DNA of 64,000 bases, from NCBI RefSeq assembly GCF_004216475.1, contig NZ_CP022303.1:4523001-4587000 (forward strand). The letters are read 5' to 3'. This document shows, one piece after another, positions 1-7,665 of the stretch (positions are counted from its first letter, which is position 1; each line of letters begins with the position of its first letter). Source of the DNA: Thalassococcus sp. S3. Its GTDB lineage: Bacteria > Pseudomonadota > Alphaproteobacteria > Rhodobacterales > Rhodobacteraceae. A model generated the notes under the pieces. It saw only the letters and a program-made list of their open reading frames with translations. It searched no databases and was not told the DNA's origin. The position numbers and the translations under genes are program-made.

Positions 1-78
1 CCCGCCTCGCGCTCGACCTTCTGTCTTTTGAAGGTTAGGCCGCGTTGTTCCACAACATGATAAGAAGGAGATGTGCAG

Positions 79-1410
79 ATGTCGCGTGACGCGCTTCTGA
101 AAACATACATGGACATGGTCGAGGACCGCACCGAGGGCCAAAGCGAATTTCATCAGGCTGTCCGGCATGTCGCGGGTGACGTGATCACCATAGAAAAGGC
201 ACACAAGGAGTACGCGGCGGCGAAGGTGCTGGAGCGTCTGGCAGAGCCTGACCGGGTCATCGGTTTTCGCGTTGTCTGGCAGGACGACGCCGGGGAGGTG
301 CAGGTCAATCGCGGCTGGCGCGTGCAATATTCCAACGCGATCGGTCCCTATAAAGGCGGCTTGCGCTTTCATCCAACCGTCTCGCCTTCGGTGCTCAAGT
401 TTCTGGGGTTCGAGCAGGTCTTCAAGAATGCGCTGACCGGCTTGCCCCTGGGCGGCGGCAAGGGCGGGTCGGATTTCGATCCTCGCGGGCGGAGCGATAG
501 AGAGATCATGCGGTTCTGCCAGGCCTTCATGCGCCAGCTCGCCCCCTATATCGGCCCGGATCGAGATGTTCCGGCCGGGGATATCAACGTCGGTTCGCGG
601 GAAATCGGATGGCTTTTCGGAGCCTACAAGGCGCATGCGCTTGAGTTCACCGGAGCCCTGACCGGGAAAGGACCGTCTTTCGGCGGGTCTGAGATCCGGA
701 CAGAGGCGACGGGGTACGGTCTGATCTACTTTCTGGAGGCGATGCTGGCAGAGCATGGCGATGATCTGGAAGGCAAGCGCATCGCCATATCGGGCAAGGG
801 AAATGTCGCCACACATGCCGCCGAAAAGGCGGTGGCGAAAGGCGCCAAGGTGATCACATTGTCGGACACGTCAGGCACACTAACGGCCGAAGACGGACTC
901 ACCCAAGACACCATCGACTGGGTACGCGCACGCAAAGCCGCGGGAGAGGACATTGCAGGCGCCCCACATGCGGAGTTTGCAGAGAGCGCCAGCCCTTGGG
1001 ACCAAGAGGTCGATATCGCCTTGCCCTGCGCGACGCAGAACGAAATGGACGCCAGCATGGCGCGCAGGCTTGTCGACAATGGCGCACGCATCGTTGCCGA
1101 GGGCGCCAACATGCCGTTGACCAGTGACGCCCAGCAGATCATTGCGGATGCCGGTTTGCTGCACGCGCCGGGCAAGGCCGCGAATGCGGGCGGGGTGGCG
1201 GTGTCGGGCCTTGAGATGAGCCAGAACAGCCATCGCCGCTTTGCCTCCCGGCAGGAGGTGGACGACGCGCTGAAGGACATCATGCGCCACATTCACGCAC
1301 AGGTCGCAGAGGAAGGACGGCAGGGCAATCGGGTCGATTACGGGCGGGGTGCCAATATCGCGGCCTTCCGGAAAGTCGCGGATGCGATCACCGCGATGGG
1401 AGCCATCTGA
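79..1410 (+). CDS. gdhA: NADP-type glutamate dehydrogenase
   Basis: Glu/Leu/Phe/Val dehydrogenase of the hexameric bacterial GdhA class (about 443 aa, the usual length). It interconverts 2-oxoglutarate plus ammonium and glutamate in the cytoplasm. The N-terminal substrate domain has PYKGGLRFHP and the glycine-rich GGGKGGSDFDP with the catalytic lysine region near residues 122-134. A Rossmann domain follows, with GKGNVATHAAEKA as dinucleotide loop. The ATG at 79 is preferred over the in-frame GTG at 73, because the AAGGAG at 65-70 is 8 nt before the ATG but overlaps too closely with the GTG. The stop overlaps the start of the next gene by one base (TGATG), so the two are probably co-translated. 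Glutamate made here could feed the aminotransferase-type genes downstream, but that is inference. Confidence 0.95.
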   Translation: MSRDALLKTYMDMVEDRTEGQSEFHQAVRHVAGDVITIEKAHKEYAAAKVLERLAEPDRVIGFRVVWQDDAGEVQVNRGWRVQYSNAIGPYKGGLRFHPTVSPSVLKFLGFEQVFKNALTGLPLGGGKGGSDFDPRGRSDREIMRFCQAFMRQLAPYIGPDRDVPAGDINVGSREIGWLFGAYKAHALEFTGALTGKGPSFGGSEIRTEATGYGLIYFLEAMLAEHGDDLEGKRIAISGKGNVATHAAEKAVAKGAKVITLSDTSGTLTAEDGLTQDTIDWVRARKAAGEDIAGAPHAEFAESASPWDQEVDIALPCATQNEMDASMARRLVDNGARIVAEGANMPLTSDAQQIIADAGLLHAPGKAANAGGVAVSGLEMSQNSHRRFASRQEVDDALKDIMRHIHAQVAEEGRQGNRVDYGRGANIAAFRKVADAITAMGAI

Positions 1411-3023
1411 TGAAGGGGGCCGATCTGTTCGTGACCTGTCTGGAAGACGGCGGGATCGACACTGTTTTCGCCCTACCGGGGGAGGAGACCAACGCGCTTA
1501 TGGTCGCGCTGGAGGCATCGTCGATCGATGTCGTGCTGTGCCGTCACGAGCAGGCCGCGGCGTTCATGGCGTCGGTACACGGTCGCCTTACAGGCCGGGC
1601 CGCCGCGTGCCTGGCCACCCTTGGACCGGGTGCAACGAACCTTCTGACGGGTGTCGCGGACGCGACGCTGGATCTGGTGCCCCTTGTCGCGATCACCGGA
1701 CAAGGTGGGCGAGACCGGATCGCAAGGGGTAAACATAGCCATCAGATGATTGATTTAGGCCAGCTTTTTGCGCCGGTAACCAAGCTGTCACGAACGCTAC
1801 AGACCAGCGCCGAGATACCGGGAGCGGTAGCGGAGGCGCTCAGCCAGGCCAGCATGGCCCATCCCGGCGCAGTGCATCTGTCGCTTCCCGAAGATCTGGC
1901 AGGCGAAGCGGTGGAGGGGCGGCCCGTCTCTTCGCCGGCGGCTCGCACGCCGCAGGCCCATCCGGATGTCCTGGCCGAAGCCGCCGCCCGGATCTCGGCG
2001 GCCAAGCAGCCGATCATCCTGGCCGGTGCCGGCCTGCTGCGGGCCGGCGCCACGGCAGAGCTCAACGCGTTTGCTGCGAAAACGGGACTGCCGCTGGCGA
2101 CGAGTTTCATGGCCAAAGGTCTTCTGCCGGTGGATCATCCGCAGCATCTTGGCGCCTTCGGCTTGCCGCGGGAGGATCATGTTGACCGCGCCATCGCAGC
2201 TTCCGATCTGATCCTTGCAATCGGTCTTGACCCGGTGGAATACCCGATGGCCAAACTGACGAGCGACGGTGAGGTCCCTCTGATCGCACTCGGACACGCA
2301 CCGATCCCTCGCGATGTGACAGGCGACATTCAAGCGGATGTGGTGGGTGATCTGAAATCGTCCCTGCCCACCTTGTCAGGCGCATTGCAGGGCCGTCGCT
2401 GGACGGTCTGGTCTGATGCAGAGACAGCGCGCGCCGCGCTGATCAGTGATTTGAATTCAGCGTTTGAGGACATGGATCAATCCCCTCCCTCCGCCGGTGC
2501 ATTGGTGGCCGCGCTTGGGCAGAGCGTCGATGAACACGATACGATCCTGTCGGGCGTTGGCACGCATAAGCTGGCCCTGGCCCGCAATTTCACACCCAAG
2601 CGGCCCGGGCAAATCATCATTCCCAACGGTTTGGCGGGCATGGGTCTTGCCCTTCCCGGCGCCATCGCCGCGGCCCGCCTGCAAGAAAGGGGCCGGGTCA
2701 TCGCGGTGTGCGGAGATGGCGATGTCATGATGAATGTGCAGGACATGGAGACCGCAACGCGGCTGGATCTGTCCGTCACGGTGGTGGTTTGGGTCGACGG
2801 TGGCTATGGCCTTATCGAAGACAAGCAAGAAAAGGAGACAGGCGACCGCCCCGACCTTTCCTTTGGTACGGTCGACTGGGATCATCTGGCCCGTGCATTT
2901 GGCTGGACCCACATCGGATGTGACACCGCCGACGATCTGACGAAGGCGCTTGGCAACACAGCGTCGGCTCCGAAACGTCGCCTAATCACCGTACCGGTCT
3001 CCTACAGCGGGTCATTCGCGTGA
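1410..3023 (+). CDS. ThDP-dependent enzyme, acetolactate synthase-like
   Basis: A 537-aa thiamine-diphosphate enzyme with the N-Pyr, central and C-PP domain order of the acetolactate synthase/benzoylformate decarboxylase superfamily. Glu47 (in CRHEQAA) is at the position of the ThDP-activating glutamate. LGPGATNLLTGVADA near residue 71 is typical of this family. The diphosphate/Mg motif starts as GDGDVMMN at 435-442. No small regulatory subunit gene follows and the sequence is diverged from true IlvB, so a biosynthetic ALS role is unlikely. A decarboxylase or carboligase on another 2-oxoacid is more probable. It is translationally coupled to gdhA, which suggests a 2-oxoacid/amino-acid pathway. 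The substrate cannot be read from sequence. Confidence 0.85.
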   Translation: MKGADLFVTCLEDGGIDTVFALPGEETNALMVALEASSIDVVLCRHEQAAAFMASVHGRLTGRAAACLATLGPGATNLLTGVADATLDLVPLVAITGQGGRDRIARGKHSHQMIDLGQLFAPVTKLSRTLQTSAEIPGAVAEALSQASMAHPGAVHLSLPEDLAGEAVEGRPVSSPAARTPQAHPDVLAEAAARISAAKQPIILAGAGLLRAGATAELNAFAAKTGLPLATSFMAKGLLPVDHPQHLGAFGLPREDHVDRAIAASDLILAIGLDPVEYPMAKLTSDGEVPLIALGHAPIPRDVTGDIQADVVGDLKSSLPTLSGALQGRRWTVWSDAETARAALISDLNSAFEDMDQSPPSAGALVAALGQSVDEHDTILSGVGTHKLALARNFTPKRPGQIIIPNGLAGMGLALPGAIAAARLQERGRVIAVCGDGDVMMNVQDMETATRLDLSVTVVVWVDGGYGLIEDKQEKETGDRPDLSFGTVDWDHLARAFGWTHIGCDTADDLTKALGNTASAPKRRLITVPVSYSGSFA

Positions 3024-3715
3024 CCTGGCCCATTTTCGGACAGGTTGACGTCCGAATCTAGCCGCTGGTTGCCGGCGCTAATCGCATCGGTTCTTCTTGC
3101 TCGGGCGAGTGAATGCAGGCGAATTGCCTCAGTCTTGCCAACGCATTGATCTTAGGGGCCGTTTCCCTTGGATTCGGCCCATTGATCGCACTTTCCACGC
3201 TTTTCATGTGATCAAGTCGCGCCTGAAATAATCGACTATTTTCAAGATGCCTAGATGTTGAGCGAACGCGTGATTCCCTACGTCTTCGCCTGAAGTCATA
3301 GAGCAAGACTAATTCATCTGCGGCCTATTCACGTCATGTTACCCGACCTACATACCAGTCAGCTTTGAAATACAGATCACTACGGATGTAATTTTTATAT
3401 ATAAATCAATATTTTAAATTCATACAATTAAGATGATCAGAAATAAAAGATCGAAGATTTCAACTAGATTCCGTTTCTAAAGAGAAACCGCAAAAGACTA
3501 TGTGGAAACTTGCCTTCCTACCAAGATTAAATCTAACATCAATTAAGTAAGATTTAGCGTATTCAAAGATTGCAAATGGCGAATAATCGCGTGGCATGAT
3601 ATTTCTTATCGACTTCAATCGATGATTGTTTGTCCGGCAAGCGAGACTCCGCATGCCAACCTGTTTGACCCATGCAGATTTCAGGACACCGCGAACGTGA
3701 ATTTGGGAGTATCAA
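3024..3715. other. gene-poor, AT-rich spacer before the decayed operon
   Basis: About 690 bases without a convincing gene. The part from about 3310 to 3600 is strikingly AT-rich compared with the GC-rich neighbours, with long runs of A/T around 3385-3425. Two minus-strand ORFs lie here (3058-3306 and 3460-3654), but they have no recognisable domain or good ribosome site and look like chance. AT-rich islands upstream of horizontally acquired clusters often hold promoters. I could not point to one clear -35/-10 pair. Confidence 0.5.
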
Positions 3716-4396
3716 ATGGATTCCGGATCGAACCTCGCCAACGATATTATCGCTTCTGACCGCCAGCATGTCTGGCATCATCTCACACAGCACAGCGTAT
3801 TCGAGACCGCCGACACGCCGGTCTTTGTCCGTGGCGAGGGGCTTCATGTCTGGGATGCCGACGGGCGTGAATATATCGATGCTGTCGCAGGCGGGATGTG
3901 AACCGTGAATGTCGGCTAGGGCCGAACGTCGATTGCCGACGCTGTGCGCGAACAACTTGCCACGCTCAATTTCTATTCCGGGGCTGCGGGGTCGGAGCCG
4001 GGAGAAAAATTCGCAAAGCGGCTTTTGGAGAAAATGCCAGGTCTTTCGCGGCTTTACTTCACAACGTCCGGCTCGGAAGCGAATGAAAAAGTCTACAAGA
4101 TGGTGCGCCAGATTTCGCAGCAGAAACGTGACGGGAAGAAGAGCAATTCTGTACCGGGATCGTGCCGTGAACAGGGCGTGCTGATCGGTGCGTCGAACCG
4201 CAGCATGGCCGGATTTAACAACACGTTGCTGCTGAGCCCGGCCCTCGTCTGCACGCGCGAGAACGTGGACAGCATCGTGAATGCTATCGATACGGCGCTG
4301 ACGCATATCTTTGCCCCTCAGCCGGACGAGGACGACGCGTTCGAGGATTTCGACCTCGATGATATCGAGGTGGTCGAGAGCCGCGTCTTCGCTTGA
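3716..4396 (+). pseudogene. tpa: decayed taurine:pyruvate-type aminotransferase (class III, PLP)
   Basis: The ATG at 3716 has a good GGGAG site 6 nt upstream. The first 60 codons encode a class III aminotransferase N-terminus (VWDADGREYIDAVAGGM). In the same frame, a TGA at 3899-3901 stands where family members have Trp (GGxWTVNVGYG), and a TAG at 3917-3919 where they have Tyr. The frame then continues as RTSIADAVREQL, and the YFTTSGSEANEKVYKM cofactor region is intact to about 4130. Around 4140-4165 the family residues ILYRDR are read in the next frame. The sequence then jumps straight to the C-terminal GVLIGASNRS...GFNNTLLLSPAL segment, so some 280-300 codons including the PLP lysine are missing. 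Two nonsense codons, a frameshift and a large deletion make it certainly dead. The taurine:pyruvate assignment rests on remembered similarity of the N- and C-terminal segments. Confidence 0.85.
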
Positions 4397-4447
4397 GCGT
4401 TTCAAGCACCAAGGCGATCTGCCGGTCCAAAACTTGACGGGAGGGGT

Positions 4448-5849
4448 ATGACCACGTGTTCGCAGACAAATCCATTGATGCAGAGCGGCGCGCCCTGGAG
4501 ATTGGCCGGAGTTTTCTGCGCGGCAACGTGGATGGCACCGTCGTGGACATCACCCATGCGTGACCGGCAAGCTTCCCTGCCCTGGCCGACACCGGTGTCG
4601 GAGAACTCGCAGCACTTGAGGCATATTGGCGCGACCACGGCAGCCAGCACAGTCGTTCGTCCGGTCCACGCTACTTTGGTTTTTCACCGGCGAAGTGACA
4701 CCGGCGGCGCTGACCTCAGATGTCCTTGTGCCGTATCTCGACCAGAATGTGGCGACAGAGCGACACTCGATCGCGGCCTACATCGAAGAGCTGTTACTGG
4801 CGCAGATGCTCGACCTCCTGAACCTGCCGAGGGAGGTTTTGTCGGGGGTTCTGATCACTGACACTTCGGCTGCGAACATGGCGTGCCTTGTCGGCGCCCG
4901 GCAAGGGTACGGACAGCGATCGGGTTATGACATCGCAGAAGACGGAATCGCTGGCGGGCCAAAGATCACGGTCTTTGCCGGAACGCCCCATACAAGTATC
5001 CACAAGGCACTGAGCACGCTAGGCCTAGGACCGCGGACGCTTTGCGAAGTGCCGAGCTTGCCTGGTCGCGAGACTATCGACACGGATGCTCTGGCGGCGG
5101 CGCTCGAATGCCACCCGGACGGCCAGAAAATCGTGGTCGCAAGCGCGGGCAACGTGAACACGGGCGATTTCGATGCGCTTAACATCGTGGCGGACCTCGC
5201 GGAGCGGCACGGCGCGTGGCTTCATATCGACGGCGCGTTCGGAGCCTTTGCCCGCTGCATGCCAGACTATGTAGCACTGGCCGATGGGATGTAGCGGGCC
5301 GACAGCCTGTCCGTCGACCGTCACAAATGGCTCAACCTGCCGTATGATTGCAGGCTGGCATTCTCCAGACACATGGATATGCAAGAGAGGTCATTCTCCG
5401 CCGACGCGCCCTATGTGCCAAAGGAAGGCAAATTACCGGCCTTCATGAACCGCGCGGTCGAACAATCAAGGCGCTATCGGGCTCTGCCACTTTACATGAG
5501 CTTTCAAGCCTATGGACGTGAAGGCTTCCAACGGATCTTTGAGGAAAACTGCCGCTTCGCGCACCGTCTTTCCGAATGGGTGGACGCCACGTCCGATTTC
5601 GAGCACCTGGCCGAGACCCAGCTCAACATCATCTGCTTCCGTGGGCGTTATGCCGAGGCCGAAGCGGATGCGCAGAACCGCGCCCTTCTGAAACGCATCA
5701 ATGGCAGCAGGCGGCTGTTCATAACGCCAACGACCTACAATGGCCACTTCTGCTACCGCCTTGCCTTCAGCAATTGGCAAACGAGCGACAGCGACCTGGC
5801 AACCGTGACCGACACCTTGATCGAAGCAGATCGGAGCGCGACCGCATGA
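4448..5849 (+). pseudogene. decayed group II PLP decarboxylase
   Basis: Remains of a pyridoxal-dependent decarboxylase (DOPA/glutamate/cysteine-sulfinate decarboxylase family), preceded by a strong GGGAGGGG site at 4439-4446. The N-terminal part (ADKSIDAERRALEIG ... SSGPRYFGF) is read in one frame and is interrupted by a TGA at 4561-4563. A single T appears lost in the T run at 4680-4684, shifting the frame. The next segment contains FFTGEVTPAAL, DQNVATE and ASAGNVNTGDFDAL, then hits a TAG at 5292-5294. After that stop the same frame continues with the PLP-lysine motif DRHKWLNLPYDC and a full C-terminus to 5849. The ATG of the MNIO gene overlaps its stop (ATGA), so the MNIO gene was once co-translated with it. 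It may have decarboxylated a sulfur or acidic amino acid, but the substrate is unknown. Confidence 0.85.
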
Positions 5850-6826
5850 CACTCGACCTCGACATGAGCCCGACAGCGGCAGGCCGGCAGCCCGAGCCGA
5901 TCGTGGAGCCGCTGGGCATCGGCATCCAGTACAATCCCGAGATCCTCGACTGGTTTCCATTCGAAGAGTGCCAGGTAGACGCCTTCGAAGTATTGGTCGA
6001 TTCCTTCATGGGCGTGCTGGATGGTCCGTATCTGATGCTCCCCGGTTTCGCGGAGCGTCTGCAGGAGCTTGCCAAGAAATCTCCGCTGGTGGCGCATTCG
6101 AACTATGGCTGCGACTTTGGCTTCGGGCCATTGGAGGACACTCCGGCCGTGCGCCGTCATGTACCTCTCGCCAAAAAACTGAACTCACCCTGGGTCGTGA
6201 ACCATATGTTTTACGGCGATGACAGCTGGCTCGATATCTGGAGCAGCCCGGTGCAGTTCAGTCATGCCGAGCTTGACCGTCTGGCCGACCGCGCGGCACG
6301 CCTGCAAGAGCTTTATGGCATGCCGCTTGCGCATGAGAATGCCGCCTATTACCTGCCCTGCCCCGGCGGCGAGATGGAAGAGGCGGAGTTTTTGGCACGG
6401 CTTGTCGAGAAATCAGGCACCTATCTCCACGTCGATCTCCACAACATCTACGCCAACTCAATCAATCTCGAAGGTTTCTCGGTCCAGGGCTATCTGGATA
6501 CGATCCCGCTTGACCGCATTGTCAGCATGCATGTCGCGGGCGGAAGCTGGCGCGAAGGCGTCTATCACGATTGGCACGACAGCCCGGTTCCGGACGAAGT
6601 TTGGCAGATGCTTGAATACGTGCTGGCGCGAAGCCGCCCGGGTGGTGTTTTCCTCGAATACCAGGGCCAGGCGCATCACCCTGACACGCGCGTCATGGGC
6701 GAGGATGGCGACAAGGACTTAATTAAGCGCGACCTCGAGATCGCGATGTCGATCTGGGACAATACCTATGGCCCGGAAAGCCGTTACAGCAAACGCAAAA
6801 AGCTCAGGGAGACCGTTGTCGCATGA
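5846..6826 (+). CDS. DUF692 multinuclear non-heme iron oxygenase (MNIO), TglH/MbnB-like
   Basis: A 326-aa TIM-barrel MNIO. Visible metal-site residues are His84 (AHSNYG), His120 (VNHMF), Glu164 in AHENAAYY, Asp197/Asn200 in HVDLHNIYAN, His229 (SMHVAG), the HDWHDSPVPDEVW segment near 241-253 and Glu271 (FLEYQ). These enzymes use two or three Fe ions and O2 to rewrite Cys, Asp or Asn residues at the C-terminus or core of a peptide (oxazolone/thioamide formation in methanobactin, Cbeta excision in 3-thiaglutamate). The start at 5846 overlaps the dead decarboxylase stop. The gene overlaps the next one by ATGA at 6823. The neighbours, a partner protein and a small LanB, point to the scaffold-peptide (Tgl) type. 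The actual substrate is not known. Confidence 0.85.
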   Translation: MTLDLDMSPTAAGRQPEPIVEPLGIGIQYNPEILDWFPFEECQVDAFEVLVDSFMGVLDGPYLMLPGFAERLQELAKKSPLVAHSNYGCDFGFGPLEDTPAVRRHVPLAKKLNSPWVVNHMFYGDDSWLDIWSSPVQFSHAELDRLADRAARLQELYGMPLAHENAAYYLPCPGGEMEEAEFLARLVEKSGTYLHVDLHNIYANSINLEGFSVQGYLDTIPLDRIVSMHVAGGSWREGVYHDWHDSPVPDEVWQMLEYVLARSRPGGVFLEYQGQAHHPDTRVMGEDGDKDLIKRDLEIAMSIWDNTYGPESRYSKRKKLRETVVA

Positions 6827-7659
6827 GCCTCGCCGCACAAACCACCTGGGACGTCTGGCGCCGCATCCTGAAGGAACCGGCGCTGCAAGCCACCGTTAAG
6901 GATGGCAAGCTTGGCGCGAACCTGGCCGAAACCGGCTTTGCCGGCGATGAGGTCGATATCGCCCGTTACTATCAAACCCATTTCAAGGACGCGGCGTGGT
7001 TTGTAACCTCCTACCGTTTTCGGGTCGTAAGTGCCTTCGTCAACGCGGTGGAGCTGGGCGCACCGCTCACCCACCGGGTGCTTCTGGCCCACGGCCGAGA
7101 GATCCGGGACGTGGCAGAGGCCTATTACGACGATACCGGGTGGCTTGATGACGGGCCTTATGTCTACGGCCTGTGCGCCAAGATCCTTGACTGGCTGCCC
7201 GTTAGTCATTTGGGAAAAACCATCGCGCCACTGACCTCCGTTGCCAAGCTGGAAGCCGCCTCGGTGCAGGTCCTGCTCGATGCGACCGACCTTTCTCCTT
7301 CGGTCTGGTCAACACCGATCCCGGATCGGAACGCGCTTTTGGCGATGCTGGATGCAAGTCGAATGCCCGTTTGGACGGGTCGCGCGCGCGTGGTGGAAAC
7401 GGGCCACGACATCGCCCCGCTCTTTTTGGTCAAGGGCGCCACGACCGCGCCGATACCGGAACTGCCGAAAAAGACATACCATTTCGCGGCCTACCTGCCC
7501 GACCCGGAACAAAAGCACCGTTTCGCGCGGGTGTCCCCTGCGGATTTCGACGCTGCACAGCGGCTCGCAGCTGGGACGGCCAGCCCTGAATTTATCCGCA
7601 GCAATATCGGGTCTTACGCGAAGTTCGCCAAGATCCGCGCTGTTGGACGGGGTGACTGA
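6823..7659 (+). CDS. probable MNIO partner protein
   Basis: A 278-aa protein starting inside the MNIO stop codon, an arrangement typical of MNIO enzyme/partner pairs (TglH-TglI, MbnB-MbnC). Helical N-terminal half (WRRILKEPALQATVKDG, then DIARYYQTHF and RFRVVSAFVNAVELG) and a more mixed C-terminal half ending PEFIRSNIGSYAKFAKIR. No catalytic motif, signal peptide or membrane segment is visible. Partners of MNIOs bind the leader or scaffold peptide and present it to the iron site. I assign the role from position and size, not from a motif I can name, so structure comparison with TglI/MbnC is needed. Confidence 0.6.
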   Translation: MSLAAQTTWDVWRRILKEPALQATVKDGKLGANLAETGFAGDEVDIARYYQTHFKDAAWFVTSYRFRVVSAFVNAVELGAPLTHRVLLAHGREIRDVAEAYYDDTGWLDDGPYVYGLCAKILDWLPVSHLGKTIAPLTSVAKLEAASVQVLLDATDLSPSVWSTPIPDRNALLAMLDASRMPVWTGRARVVETGHDIAPLFLVKGATTAPIPELPKKTYHFAAYLPDPEQKHRFARVSPADFDAAQRLAAGTASPEFIRSNIGSYAKFAKIRAVGRGD

Positions 7660-7665
7660 CAAGCG

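Noticed and set aside
3058..3306. 82-aa minus-strand ORF in the AT-rich spacer
   Set aside because: No domain, Arg-rich composition typical of noise and no ribosome site.
3460..3654. 64-aa minus-strand ORF
   Set aside because: Lies in low-GC sequence with no recognisable protein features.
3899..3919. In-frame TGA and TAG in the aminotransferase read as recoding (Trp-TGA or selenocysteine/pyrrolysine)
   Set aside because: TGA and TAG end clear genes throughout the window, no SECIS-like context was seen, and the same gene also has a frameshift and a large deletion. It is a pseudogene.
4680..4684. The decarboxylase frameshift as a pure sequencing error in a T run
   Set aside because: Possible for this single lesion, but two nonsense codons elsewhere in the gene still make it a pseudogene.
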